Notes: generated by a model not told the origin, from the sequence alone. Positions 26,110 through 35,894 are shown, numbered from the stretch's first letter. The stretch is 41,633 bases of DNA from Sulfidibacterium sp964549335 (GCA_964549335.1 CAZJUQ010000007.1:1-41633), one strand, 5' to 3'. A program made the numbers and translations.

Positions 26110-28596
26110 ATGAAACGAGCTCTTTTATTATTTGTTATGGCGATAATGCTTATCCCTGCCGGGTGTAAAAAAGATAAAAAGGATGAACCCAAACCCGACC
26201 CCAATCCCCAACCCGGGGAAATAGTGGTTGCCGATATTACCAAAATTGTGGATGCTTCGACGCGTCAGGCTATTGCCAGTATCGATACCTCCGATTACAC
26301 TTTTGTTTTTAATGCCCAAACCGATTTGGTGAAAAACCTGAAAGTTGGCGACATATTGGTCGATAGTTGTTCCGATAAAGCTCCTTACGGCTATTTGCGT
26401 AAAATTACTTCCATAGATGGTACCAAAAACGGTTTGACCGTAAAAACCCAACAAGCCAAACTTACCGAAGCCGTTTTGCAGGGTAATATCGACTTTAGCG
26501 CCGACCAGCTTCCGCTGATGAGAAACCGTATCCGCAAAATGGTACTGGCACCTGGAGTAAAACTTGCCAACCCTAAAAATACCGATTTTACGGTTTTTTA
26601 TTTCGACTACGATATGAACTTAGGAAGCGGAAACAGCAAAATTAACGTTTCGGGTAACAGTTCGTTGGATATGGGGTTGTTCTTTAAGTTTAACTGGAGC
26701 TATCAATTATGGCCCTATCCCGATGTAACGGTTAACCTTTTCGAAGCAGGGGTGGAGATGAACCAAAATTCTTCCATTAACATATCGTCCGAAGCAGGGG
26801 CAACCCTTGAAAAGGAGATAGTTTTGGCAACATTCTATTTCGACCCGTGGACATTTTCGGTGGGTCCCGTTCCCGTGGTGTTTTTTCCCAAGGTAGAACT
26901 GGTAATGGATGTTAACGGAAATGTCAGCGCCGTTTTTTCTACCGGTGCTTCCGAACAATATCACGGTAAGTTGGGGGTAAAATATACTTCCGACGACGGT
27001 TTCGGACCTTTGACCGGAAATGATTTTTCGTACGATTATTATGCCCCCTCCCTGGAGTTCTCCTCATCAATCACGGCAAAAGTTGGCCCGAAAGTAAGTC
27101 TTTTGCTCTACAATGTAGTCGGACCATATGTTTATCTTTCGGGATATACAACGCTTGAAGCCTCTTTATATTCAAACACGGGAAACTGGGATATGGATTT
27201 TCGTGTTGGTATATCGGCACGAACGGGAATAGAAGTTGATATTTTATCGTTCGAACACGACTGGCATACCGATTTTACTCTATTCGAAAAAACACTGATA
27301 CATCTTAATAACGAACCTATGGAGACGGGGATATTTTTTAAATATCCTCAAAATAACACTTGGTATGCCCTCGGCGGCGATTTAAAACTGCAGGCAACAG
27401 TTTCGGGACAAACTCCCGACGAGGTTGTTTTTTATGCCGACGGTACACGGTTGGGGTCGGTAAATGCCAAACCTTACGAATATGTCTGGAATACCGAAGG
27501 TCAAAGCCACGGTTCGCATACCCTTGTGGTAACCGATGTCATTAACGGCGAAACGGTTGATGCCGACACTGTTACGATAGACTTGCTGAATGCCAAATGG
27601 GAAGTGATAGATTTTTCAAGTTTGGGTTTGACCAATGAAACGGTAAGCGGCGACGTCTATTTTGAAGACGAACAAACAGGATATATCATTGGAGGAAATG
27701 CATACGGTTTCGGCGGTTATTATCTTAAAACCACCGACGGAGGTTTGACCTGGCAGAATATCGGTCCCAGTGGTTTTACAATAGCGATGATGGAGTTTCT
27801 TCATCTGAACCAAGGACGGTTTGCCATTAGAATGTATAACGGTTCCCTCTTTACTTCAGGAGTTTGGGATAGAGAGTTCGGTTACTATGATGATGATGAA
27901 AACTGGGTTGTTACATTCAACAATTGTACTCTTTATAATCTGGCACTTAGTTTTGACGGTAAAATATATGCTGTTGCCAAAATTTACAACGCTGACACTT
28001 ACATATTGGCTAAAGCAAATACCGCCGATAATCGTTATGCAGGCAGTGTAGACATTCCATATGCGGGTGCACTTCCAAAAGTTTACTTTTTCCACAATAA
28101 AGGAATTGTTTACAACATTGTGAATCCCGCTAATCCTTTACGGCAGTATTATATGATTTCGAACGATGACGGTGCCACATGGGAGACCAGAGTGCTGAAC
28201 ACTTCGGGTGTTACTCCCGAAGACAGACTTTACGGCGCTTTCTTCGTTAGCGAAACTCACGGCTGGATTGTGGGACGCGACAATAACGGATTTGCCATTG
28301 TTTTAATAACCAACGACGGAGGAGATAGCTGGGAAAAAGTAAATGTTGAGAATGCATACTCTTTTGGTTCGGTTGACTTTATTAACGATAACGAAGGTTA
28401 TGCCACGGTTAATACTTATAGCATAACCGGCAACGAAAGATATAAATTATTCCATACGCAAGACGGCGGATATACCTGGGATCCGATGGATTTTTCAATG
28501 TCGGCAAACAGACTGACAAAAGTGCGGTTCTTAAATTACCAGCGCGGTTTTGTTGTCGGACAGGGTAGTACAGGCTACAGGTTCGGCGTTGAATAA
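26110..28596 (+). CDS. Lipoprotein with C-terminal Asp-box (BNR) repeats
   Basis: 828 aa. Lipoprotein signal with lipobox PAGC (Cys19) and a charged Lys/Asp/Pro linker. Residues ~45-400 are a large beta-rich region not matched to a known family, with repeated aromatic strands (FFKFNWSYQLWPYPDV, FYFDPWTFSVGPVPVVFFP). About 410-490 is Ig-like (LKLQATVSGQTPDEVVFYADG). The C-terminal part has four Asp-boxes, S/T-x-D-x-G-x-S/T-W, at 541-548, 684-691, 734-741 and 783-790, diagnostic of BNR/YCF48-like propellers. Sialidase catalytic residues are not identifiable, so a binding or scaffold role is likelier. The start at 26110 is the ATG at the signal peptide; a TTG eight codons upstream is less likely. 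Confidence 0.82.
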   Translation: MKRALLLFVMAIMLIPAGCKKDKKDEPKPDPNPQPGEIVVADITKIVDASTRQAIASIDTSDYTFVFNAQTDLVKNLKVGDILVDSCSDKAPYGYLRKITSIDGTKNGLTVKTQQAKLTEAVLQGNIDFSADQLPLMRNRIRKMVLAPGVKLANPKNTDFTVFYFDYDMNLGSGNSKINVSGNSSLDMGLFFKFNWSYQLWPYPDVTVNLFEAGVEMNQNSSINISSEAGATLEKEIVLATFYFDPWTFSVGPVPVVFFPKVELVMDVNGNVSAVFSTGASEQYHGKLGVKYTSDDGFGPLTGNDFSYDYYAPSLEFSSSITAKVGPKVSLLLYNVVGPYVYLSGYTTLEASLYSNTGNWDMDFRVGISARTGIEVDILSFEHDWHTDFTLFEKTLIHLNNEPMETGIFFKYPQNNTWYALGGDLKLQATVSGQTPDEVVFYADGTRLGSVNAKPYEYVWNTEGQSHGSHTLVVTDVINGETVDADTVTIDLLNAKWEVIDFSSLGLTNETVSGDVYFEDEQTGYIIGGNAYGFGGYYLKTTDGGLTWQNIGPSGFTIAMMEFLHLNQGRFAIRMYNGSLFTSGVWDREFGYYDDDENWVVTFNNCTLYNLALSFDGKIYAVAKIYNADTYILAKANTADNRYAGSVDIPYAGALPKVYFFHNKGIVYNIVNPANPLRQYYMISNDDGATWETRVLNTSGVTPEDRLYGAFFVSETHGWIVGRDNNGFAIVLITNDGGDSWEKVNVENAYSFGSVDFINDNEGYATVNTYSITGNERYKLFHTQDGGYTWDPMDFSMSANRLTKVRFLNYQRGFVVGQGSTGYRFGVE

Positions 28597-28955
28597 AATA
28601 TTTGAAAAACGGCCTTCCGGAGGGAGGTCGTTTTTTTTTATTATTTTATTGGTACAATAGAGATGCATACCGGCTAATGTTGCCGGGAAAGCCACTGCAT
28701 TTTGCACGAATTATAAAAATATACTCCGGACACTTTTATAAGCAGGACAAACTCCGCCAAAGATTCTCTTTCCGCGGGAATATTCTTTTTGCGGTTATAA
28801 CTGTTGGCAACGGCTCCTTCGGTGTCGGCTTTTTCTTTATATTTGTTCCCTAATGAATAAATGTTACGCCTGCAAAACACCGTCGATACAGGTTTTAAAT
28901 CCTGATATTTCCCGGGGTAAAGCATATATACATATGACCAAATAAAGAAACAATA
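28597..28955. other. Intergenic stretch before the flavodoxin-fold gene
   Basis: About 360 bp. It begins with the terminator at 28608-28639. A TATATTTG -7 box lies at 28838-28845, ~110 bp before the next ATG, but no TTTG is found 19 bp upstream of it. The 83-codon open frame here has no family features. Confidence 0.45.
28608..28639 (+). terminator. Intrinsic terminator after the Asp-box lipoprotein
   Basis: AACGGCCT (28608-28615) pairs with AGGTCGTT (28625-28632), one G-U pair, 9-nt loop, followed by a run of T to 28639. It lies 12 bp past the stop codon. Confidence 0.85.
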
Positions 28956-29540
28956 ATGAAGCAAAAAAAGATTCTTATCATAAAAGGGCATCCCGACAAC
29001 GATAGTTATAACTACGCAATTGCCGAAGCATATAAAAGGGGTGTAAACAAAACCTCCTCCGAAATACGTGAGATAAATATCAGGGATTTGAATTTCAACC
29101 CTAACCTGCAATACGGCTACAAAAAGAGACCTGTTCTCGAACCCGATTTGGTTAAAGCCCAGGAAGCAATTTTGTGGGCGGAACATTTGGTATGGATATA
29201 CCCCGTTTGGTGGGGTTCGGTACCTGCAATAATGAAAGGTTTTATCGACAGGGTTTTCCATCCCGGATTTGCTTTTAAAAGAAGAGAGAAATCTTATTTT
29301 TGGGACAGGTACCTAAAAGGAAAAACAGCCAGACTGATATGTACACTTGATCAACCTGCATGGTATTACGCCTTGGTTTATCGTAAACCCAGCCATAATG
29401 CAATGAAAAAGGCCACGCTTAAATTTGTTGGAATAAAGAGAGTTAAAATTACAACTGTTGGCCCCGTCAGATTATCGTCTGAGAAATTCAGAAAAAACTG
29501 GTTGAGAAAAATTGAAAAATTGGGCGAAATGAACAGGTAA
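28956..29540 (+). CDS. NAD(P)H dehydrogenase / flavodoxin-fold reductase
   Basis: 194-aa soluble FMN/FAD protein of the Flavodoxin_2 (KefF/NQO1-like) family. Start of the fold: ILIIKGHPDNDSYNYAI (phosphate-binding loop). The central WIYPVWWGSVPAIMKGFIDRVF segment is the flavin-contact signature, followed by GFAFKRREKSYFW. Such enzymes transfer hydride from NAD(P)H to quinones, azo compounds or other electrophiles. It stands alone: a terminator precedes it and ~530 bp of non-coding sequence follows. The physiological acceptor is unknown. Confidence 0.85.
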   Translation: MKQKKILIIKGHPDNDSYNYAIAEAYKRGVNKTSSEIREINIRDLNFNPNLQYGYKKRPVLEPDLVKAQEAILWAEHLVWIYPVWWGSVPAIMKGFIDRVFHPGFAFKRREKSYFWDRYLKGKTARLICTLDQPAWYYALVYRKPSHNAMKKATLKFVGIKRVKITTVGPVRLSSEKFRKNWLRKIEKLGEMNR

Positions 29541-30071
29541 GTGATTTTGTAGTGTTGTTGGCAGTATTTCAAAAGTCAAGTATTTTGAACAAAATACATG
29601 ACAATGCACAAGCAATAATTTTTAAAGAGAGTAAATATGTTTGGGGCAAATTGAAAACAACTTAAGAAATATTATCTAAAAGAGAGAAAAAACAAACAAT
29701 CAAAAAAAAAGCAAAAAATAACGAAATGCCGATGAAGTCTCATGGTGTATGTTGCAATTAACTGTAAACATGATAATTAAATGTTGCAAAAAAAAGATAT
29801 TATCCTAAAAGTGTGCAAAGCGTGTAATAAACTAATTTGAAGTTGAAAAACTCTTAAAACGTATATTTTACAAAAAAAGGCGCTCATAATTCCATGAAAG
29901 ATGTCGTAAAATCGCTTATTTGAACTAACAGGGTGCAATAAAACAGTAATAAACAAAGACCGGTTTTTAGGGAGATAGCCTGAATTTATGCGGTCAATAA
30001 AATAATAGTTGGATTTTTTTTTGATTTTTCAAATAAAAGATATTTATTTGCTTAAACCTAATCATAGGACA
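29541..30071. other. Long AT-rich leader region before the beta-helix lipoprotein
   Basis: About 530 bp without a gene. A-rich tracts, two copies of ATGTTGCAA about 35 bp apart (near 29750 and 29780) and no clear -33/-7 pair. A reading frame starting at 30009 extends into the next gene but would give a non-signal N-terminus, so the region is taken as untranslated. Confidence 0.4.
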
Positions 30072-32123
30072 ATGAATTTAAAAGTTAATAACATTCTTTA
30101 TAAACTTATAAAACTTATATGTATAATAGGTTTCCCTGTTTTGTTTGGCGGTTGTTCGGGCAATGTTGTTTATGTTTCTCCCGGGGGTAACGACAGCAAT
30201 TCAGGCTCGAAACAGCAACCTGTGGCAACCATTAACAAAGCTGTGGAAATTATAAAAAGCAGGCATTCCGGCAATCCGGTTATATATCTCAGGCAAGGCT
30301 ATTACGATTTGACTTCAACCGTGGAAATTAAAGCCGTTAACGGGCTGACTGTTTCCGCCTATAACGGCGAAAAGGCATATATTACCGGAGGAAAAAGGTT
30401 GACATCATTTAAACCTGTTGACGAACAAACCGCAAAAAGGTTAAAAATTCCCGTGAATGCAGCCTCCGGCGTTAAAGTTATTAATCCGGAAAATTCGGGT
30501 ATTAAAGATTTTCCCGGGATATCGGTTCGTGGCTTCGGATTTCCTGTCCGTCCTTCGGGGATAATGTTATATTTTGACGGCAAACCCATGACCATTGCCC
30601 GTTGGCCCAACAGAGGTTGGGCAAGGACGGGAAAAATCCCCGACGACCTCGCGGGAAAAGGTTTTAAATATACCGGCAAACGTCCCGCATTGTGGAAAAA
30701 CAGTAACAATATTTGGGTACACGGATATTGGAAATGGGACTGGGCGGATGCCCACCTTAAAGTTAAAAATATAGATACCTTGAAAGGAGAAATTGAAATT
30801 GCCGATCCGCAGAGCCCCTATCCTTACCGTGAAAACCGCAGGTATTATGCATATAACATAATAGAAGAGTTGGATTCGGTTTCGGAATGGTACTTTGATT
30901 ACGAAAAGGGGTTGTTATATTTTTTACCTCCGTACGATACAGGCAGTGCCGAGATTTATCTCTCTTTGCTTACAACTCCACTGATGATTATTGACAGTTG
31001 CAATAATGTTACCGTAAAAGATTTGGTGTTTGAATATTCAAACGGGTTGGGAATAAAAATTAGGGGAGGTACGAACAACAAGGTAAATAATTGTATTTTC
31101 AGAAACTTGGGAACTACCGCAGTAAGTATCGGGGAAGCCGGCATAGTGTCGAAATTTTACCGAAATACGCTTTACGATAATAATGCAGGTACGCACAACG
31201 GTATTTCAAACTGCACTATTTATAATTGCGGAGAAGGAGGGGTAATTCTCGGTGGCGGCAACCGCAAAACACTTGTGCCGGGGAATAATTATGTGGAAAA
31301 TACACAAATCAGAAAAGCGGCACAATGGGTACGTACTTACAGGGCGGGAATTTATATGTACGGTGTTGGGAATAACGTCAGGCACAACGAAATTTTTGAC
31401 ATGCCGCATACGGCCATCTTTTTTCTCGGAAACAACCATCTTATGGAATATAACGATATTCATGATGTATGCAACGAAACCGCCGATGCCGGGGCTTTGT
31501 ACACAGGACGCGACTGGACACAACGCGGGCATGTTATCAGATACAATTACATTCACCATTTGCATGGTGTTAATACAAATAATGCATTTAACGGTGTAAT
31601 GGGTGTATATCTTGACGATTTCAGTTCGGGTACAACTGTTTATGCTAATATTTTTTACAAAGCAGGACATTGCGTGCTTATCGGCGGCGGAAGGGATAAC
31701 GTTGTCGAAAACAATATCTTTATCGACGGCAAACCTGCCGTGCACGTTGATGCAAGAGGAATAGGGTGGGCAAATTATTATTTTAAGCCTGACGGCGAAA
31801 ATATTCTTTTTAAGAGATATAATATAGTTGATGCAGCCAACCCGCCCTATTCGACCGCATATCCCCGGTTGCGAAATTTGCTTAATGACAATCCCGAATT
31901 GCCGGAAAATAACTGTATAAAAAATAATGTTAATTGCGGAGGTGTATGGTTGGAGTTGAAAAACAACCTCTCCGATACCATTATTTGTTTGAGTAATAAC
32001 GTGTCCGTGGATACATGTAATTTTTTTAGCGATGAAAACGGAAAAATAAAAATTGATTTTAATAAAAAGTCTTTTCCCGGAGGTTTTAAAAGGATACCTT
32101 TTGAGAAGATAGGATTTTATTAA
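30072..32123 (+). CDS. Right-handed beta-helix lipoprotein, polysaccharide-active type
   Basis: 683 aa. Hydrophobic N-terminus with lipobox FGGC (Cys28). Starts with the DUF1565-like entry YVSPGGNDSNSGSKQQPVATINKAVEII, then a long parallel beta-helix with short Asn-rich coils (NNVTVKDLVFEYSNGLGIKIRGG, NNKVNNCIFRNLGT, NNYVENTQIRKA, HVIRYNYIHHLHG, NVVENNIFIDG). Sites with Asp/Arg clusters (ADAGALYTGRDWTQRGH) could be catalytic, as in beta-helix glycosidases or lyases, but the class cannot be fixed. The ATG at 30072 is chosen because the lipoprotein signal starts there; an upstream ATG (30009) gives a long unlikely extension. Confidence 0.8.
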   Translation: MNLKVNNILYKLIKLICIIGFPVLFGGCSGNVVYVSPGGNDSNSGSKQQPVATINKAVEIIKSRHSGNPVIYLRQGYYDLTSTVEIKAVNGLTVSAYNGEKAYITGGKRLTSFKPVDEQTAKRLKIPVNAASGVKVINPENSGIKDFPGISVRGFGFPVRPSGIMLYFDGKPMTIARWPNRGWARTGKIPDDLAGKGFKYTGKRPALWKNSNNIWVHGYWKWDWADAHLKVKNIDTLKGEIEIADPQSPYPYRENRRYYAYNIIEELDSVSEWYFDYEKGLLYFLPPYDTGSAEIYLSLLTTPLMIIDSCNNVTVKDLVFEYSNGLGIKIRGGTNNKVNNCIFRNLGTTAVSIGEAGIVSKFYRNTLYDNNAGTHNGISNCTIYNCGEGGVILGGGNRKTLVPGNNYVENTQIRKAAQWVRTYRAGIYMYGVGNNVRHNEIFDMPHTAIFFLGNNHLMEYNDIHDVCNETADAGALYTGRDWTQRGHVIRYNYIHHLHGVNTNNAFNGVMGVYLDDFSSGTTVYANIFYKAGHCVLIGGGRDNVVENNIFIDGKPAVHVDARGIGWANYYFKPDGENILFKRYNIVDAANPPYSTAYPRLRNLLNDNPELPENNCIKNNVNCGGVWLELKNNLSDTIICLSNNVSVDTCNFFSDENGKIKIDFNKKSFPGGFKRIPFEKIGFY

Positions 32124-32252
32124 ATTTGTGACACAATCTTTAAAATATGTAAAATTCGAATGACAGACCCTTCGGGATGATAGTTTAACAAAACCAAATC
32201 CGTTTACATGGCTTTATGCTTGATATTTTTGAATAATTAAAAACCGAAAAAC

Positions 32253-33662
32253 ATGAAAAAATTAATCTTGTTACAGCTTGTTGTTGCATCTCTTGTTGCG
32301 GGCAGCACTGCCAAGGCTATAAACAACAAAACAAATGCGAAAAAAATTAGCCGGAGCGAAATGGTTAACATAGTGCGGCGTTCGTATCAATATGTTTCCA
32401 TGTACAATGTTATTAATAACTTTGCCATGCAGAAGGGGGGTGTTTTGTCAACCGGAGGTTGGAATAAGACCGTAAAAAACACGCGGCTTGCCGACCATAC
32501 CGAAAAATCGATAGCCCGTCCCAATAACGATACGTACTATATTTTGTCGTTGCTCGATTTGCGTGACGATGCCGTAGTTATTAATTATCCGGCCTTCGAC
32601 ACCAAATACGCCTCAGTTGAAACGTCGGCATATGACCATTATGTAGGGGTGCCGCTGGCTACATCAAAAGGCGATTTCAAAGAGCCGAAAACGGTATTGT
32701 ATTACAGCGACCGTACCAAAAACTATCACGGCGAAAATATTGAAGGAATAGACACCGTATTGAGGATGAGCGGTGATTTTGTGGTAACCTTTTTACGTCT
32801 TATGCCACATACCGGCGAACCCGAAAGGAATGCCCGCATCAAAAAGCAGATACAAGAGATGAAGGTTCAAACGCTTTCGGAGTTTCAAGGTAAAAAACCC
32901 GTAGCCGTTACCCCGGTGGATTTTCCCGCCTGGAAAAACGACGCTTATGTGTTTAAAAACGATTTCGAAGAGGTAATGCAATTTGTGTTTAATCATGTCA
33001 GTTTCGACCCCGCGGACGAGATGGATAAAGCGGCGCTGGAAACTTTTGAAAAGCTGGGTATTAAGCCCGGCAGTGAATATGATCCCGCTAAGGTTGAAAA
33101 GCTCGACCATGAAGCACTTGTACAAATTGCCGATAGCATTTCCAAAGCCAGCCTTGCAATATGGAACAATCCCGATGGCAATCCGTACCTGAAACAGGTA
33201 TTTCAGCCCAAGGGAAAAATGAATATTGACGCAATGGTTGTACAGTCGTGCGTGGGACCGATAGGGCTGCCGGCGACACAAGCAATATATCCCGGCATTA
33301 GCACTCCCGACGGAAGACCCATAAATGCCATGCACGATTATGTGATAAGCATGCCTTCGGCTGGCGACCTTCCTCCTGCAAAAGCCTTTTGGTCGGTTAC
33401 ATTGTACGATGCAGAAAACGGTTTTTTCATACCCAATCAACGGCATAAATATGTGGTGGGTTTAAACAGCGGAATGAAATTGAATGATAAAGGGGGTATA
33501 GATATTTATATAGCCGCTGAAAAACCTGAGGGTGTTCCCGAAGAAAACTGGTTGCCTGTGCAAAGAAAAGATATTGACCTCGACCTTATAATGCGCATAT
33601 ATGTTCCCGACTGGGATAAGATGAAGAGCTGGAAACAACCGGTGGCAAAAATGATAAAATAG
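32253..33662 (+). CDS. DUF1254/DUF1214 domain secreted protein
   Basis: 469 aa with a signal peptide (MKKLILLQLVVASLVAGSTAKA). The N-terminal half (MVNIVRRSYQYVSMYNVINNFA..ARPNNDTYYILSLLDLRDDAVVINYP) is DUF1254, and the C-terminal part (PAKAFWSVTLYDAENGFFIPNQRHKYVVG) is DUF1214, the usual pair in this family of periplasmic proteins. The function is unknown; the proteins are often called lipid- or carbohydrate-associated without proof. A -7 box TATTTTTG at 32224-32231 sits 22 bp upstream. It follows the beta-helix gene on the same strand with 129 bp between. Confidence 0.85.
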   Translation: MKKLILLQLVVASLVAGSTAKAINNKTNAKKISRSEMVNIVRRSYQYVSMYNVINNFAMQKGGVLSTGGWNKTVKNTRLADHTEKSIARPNNDTYYILSLLDLRDDAVVINYPAFDTKYASVETSAYDHYVGVPLATSKGDFKEPKTVLYYSDRTKNYHGENIEGIDTVLRMSGDFVVTFLRLMPHTGEPERNARIKKQIQEMKVQTLSEFQGKKPVAVTPVDFPAWKNDAYVFKNDFEEVMQFVFNHVSFDPADEMDKAALETFEKLGIKPGSEYDPAKVEKLDHEALVQIADSISKASLAIWNNPDGNPYLKQVFQPKGKMNIDAMVVQSCVGPIGLPATQAIYPGISTPDGRPINAMHDYVISMPSAGDLPPAKAFWSVTLYDAENGFFIPNQRHKYVVGLNSGMKLNDKGGIDIYIAAEKPEGVPEENWLPVQRKDIDLDLIMRIYVPDWDKMKSWKQPVAKMIK

Positions 33663-33679
33663 CAAACTTGCTTTTTTTG
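33661..33679 (+). terminator. Weak terminator-like hairpin between convergent genes
   Basis: AGCA/TGCT with AACT loop directly after the stop of the DUF1254 gene, followed by a run of seven T. The stem is short, so termination may be inefficient; the convergent lipase gene ends ~35 bp further on. Confidence 0.35.
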
Positions 33680-33712
33680 TAACAAGCCGTTTTGTACGGG
33701 TATCATCTACAT

Positions 33713-34819
33713 TTAATACCTGTCAAGCAAATAGAGATATGCTTTAAAGTTGTGGTGTGTTGATATATCGTGGCTCACTGCGGGAAATTTTTCGTAATAA
33801 TCGTCACCGGCGAATAAAACCACCGTATTGCCTGTTCTAACGTAATTGTTGCTTTCGAAATATTGTGGAGGGACGAAATCGGGCAAACTCTTTTTAATAA
33901 TCTTTGAAGTCATTTTTCCCAAATATTTTTCATATCTCTTTTGAGCCTTTTTTGTCGGTTTATCAAGTTTGTTGTAAATTTTTTTCAGAATGATGTTTTT
34001 GGGGAATTTGAGTTTTTTAATATCGCTTTTTGCGTTTTTAAACAGGTTGGTTTCATTAAAATCGTTAAGTGTTTGTATGGATACCGGAGTTTCGGGCACC
34101 CAGTCGGCGGAATTTACAACATTGAAAGCCCAACCGTTTTCGGTTATTGATTCGAAATAGTATGCGAAAAACAAATTTCCGGGTTTCGGGGCGGCGCTGC
34201 AATAGGTCTTGAATCTTATGTCGCCGGGCAAGATATTTTGCTTTTGAAGGCTGTAAAGGTATGCCGTAAGCAGATAGTTTATTGCTCCTCCCTGGCTGTG
34301 TCCCATCAATAAAAAGTCTTTTATCCCCGATTTATATAACGAGTCGATTTTGGGTACAATATCTTTTGACAGAAAGGCCGTACCGATAAGCCAACCCACG
34401 TGAACGGCAGCTTTGTTGCCGGGTGCAAGGCAATAATTAAATGTGTCGGCATTGTTAAGTATTAATTTGCCATTTGCCGGCACCATTGCCGCATAAAGGT
34501 TTTCCAACGAACTTTCAGTATTTCCTGTTGTTCCGCGAATACTGACAACGGCAACCGTATTTGATTTGTTTATCCAGAGATCCCAGCGGTTGTTTAATCC
34601 TAACACTTTTGATTTGTAAATCATTTTGTACTTTGTTGGTGCCGGAATGTCAAAAACGGTACTGTCGGGGGTATTGGTTTTTGCCGAAACCAGCAAAAGT
34701 TCTTTGTATTCCGATTTGTCGAAATAGGGTTTTAAATTTTGCGTAACACCCCGGTTTACCAAAAGCATACATATTAATAATGTTGCCGTTATAGCGCTAC
34801 TTTGTTTTAATGTTGACAT
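33713..34819 (-). CDS. Secreted class 3 lipase family protein
   Basis: 368 aa. Signal peptide at about 1-27 (ending VTQ-N). Lipase_3 fold: VAVVSIRGTTGN as the oxyanion region, nucleophile elbow GHSQGG (173-178, Ser175), candidate acid in NSADWVPETP and candidate His in the C-terminal HDISTHHNF. It would hydrolyse acyl esters of lipids in the periplasm or outside the cell. The C-terminal ~120 residues contain a basic helical insert (KKLKFPKNIILKKIYNKLDKPTKKAQKRYEKY). It is the last gene of a minus-strand run with the aspartic-protease-like and LTA-synthase-like genes (gaps 97 and 40 bp). Confidence 0.82.
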   Translation of the reverse strand: MSTLKQSSAITATLLICMLLVNRGVTQNLKPYFDKSEYKELLLVSAKTNTPDSTVFDIPAPTKYKMIYKSKVLGLNNRWDLWINKSNTVAVVSIRGTTGNTESSLENLYAAMVPANGKLILNNADTFNYCLAPGNKAAVHVGWLIGTAFLSKDIVPKIDSLYKSGIKDFLLMGHSQGGAINYLLTAYLYSLQKQNILPGDIRFKTYCSAAPKPGNLFFAYYFESITENGWAFNVVNSADWVPETPVSIQTLNDFNETNLFKNAKSDIKKLKFPKNIILKKIYNKLDKPTKKAQKRYEKYLGKMTSKIIKKSLPDFVPPQYFESNNYVRTGNTVVLFAGDDYYEKFPAVSHDISTHHNFKAYLYLLDRY

Positions 34820-34916
34820 GTGATGATAATTTTAAAACAGACTTGCTGTTTCAGGTTTGTGTTATAAAATTCCTTTTAATATTCCCTTTTTTCCGGGCAA
34901 TGGATATTTTCTTCAT

Positions 34917-35894
34917 TCAATCCCGTTCGAAATCATTAATAATCCCGAATTTTTTATTTTTAAAATCGATTATTACCGTTTTGTCATAAAACAATTTGTT
35001 TCCCATAAGTCCTATGATTTTCTCTTTTTTGTAAAAATCGTAATAGGGTTTGAGGGTGTTTGCCGTAACCGTTTCGGGCTTAAATGTATTATCGCCAATA
35101 TTTATTGTTATGCCTGTTTTCGATATAAGTATGGGATATTCAACTCCCCAGGCGGAAGCCGTTATGGTGTCCAATGTTGACGTTGTGTCTCTGAAAGTGT
35201 TCCAATTGTACGAGGATAAAAATAATGTTGCAAAACTTGAACCCGTATCGTAGATAACATATACCTTTTTTCCGTCGATTATTACAGGTATTTTAATACG
35301 TCCGTTTTCTGTTTCGATATTTACGGCACCTTTCTCCGTTTTGTTTGAAATACTGTCAAGAACGGCAAGTCTGTGGTTTTTGAAATCAATGACCAAAACT
35401 TTTTCCTTGAACAGGTTTGAACCTATTGTTCCGATGTGCAGTAGTCTCTTTTTACGAAAATCGTCAATTGAATATTTTTCGCCGAAACCTTTGAAGAAAG
35501 CCAAATGTTGATGTGTGAATTTTACCGTGTCGAGGTAAAAAGAGATATCTTTAATTTCACCCGTCCTCATGCCTTGAATGACATGATTTTTATTAACCGT
35601 ATCAAGTTTTCGTGAAATTTCTGGAAATTCTTTCAGTAAAGGGGAAAAACTGTTTCCGTACACCATTGATACCGGTGCGCCCAAATCAAACTGAGAGCTG
35701 AATTGATAAGGTATTCCGTCGATGCCGAAAGGAACAAACATTGCCAATTTGTCGAAATAACGGTTTCCTATACTGTCGCCTTCCCACTGAAAACCAATCC
35801 ATGATATTGGTTTTGCAGGTCTCTTTTGTCGGTCACAACCGCCGGTTGCGATAATCAGTGTTAAGAGTGCTACGGTAAACTTAGAGGTTTTCAT
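34917..35894 (-). CDS. Bilobed aspartic-protease-like lipoprotein
   Basis: 325 aa. Lipobox TGGC (Cys20). Two similar halves are visible: lobe 1 has FDLGAPVSMVYG (Asp70) and IGTIGSNLFKEKVLVIDFKNHRLAVLD; lobe 2 has YDTGSSFATLFL (Asp216) and IGLMGNKLFYDKTVIIDFKNKKFGII. The repeated GxxGxxLFxxKxxxIDFKNxxxxxx block shows internal duplication. Lobe 2 has the canonical D-T-G-S catalytic motif of retropepsin/pepsin enzymes, while lobe 1 has D-L-G-A, keeping the Asp but losing the Thr. It may be an active envelope protease or a binding-only derivative. It is the middle gene of the three-gene minus-strand run. Confidence 0.78.
   Translation of the reverse strand: MKTSKFTVALLTLIIATGGCDRQKRPAKPISWIGFQWEGDSIGNRYFDKLAMFVPFGIDGIPYQFSSQFDLGAPVSMVYGNSFSPLLKEFPEISRKLDTVNKNHVIQGMRTGEIKDISFYLDTVKFTHQHLAFFKGFGEKYSIDDFRKKRLLHIGTIGSNLFKEKVLVIDFKNHRLAVLDSISNKTEKGAVNIETENGRIKIPVIIDGKKVYVIYDTGSSFATLFLSSYNWNTFRDTTSTLDTITASAWGVEYPILISKTGITINIGDNTFKPETVTANTLKPYYDFYKKEKIIGLMGNKLFYDKTVIIDFKNKKFGIINDFERD

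Noticed and set aside
28602..28853. 83-codon frame beginning inside a terminator
   Set aside because: Its start lies within the hairpin of the preceding gene and its composition is not coding-like.
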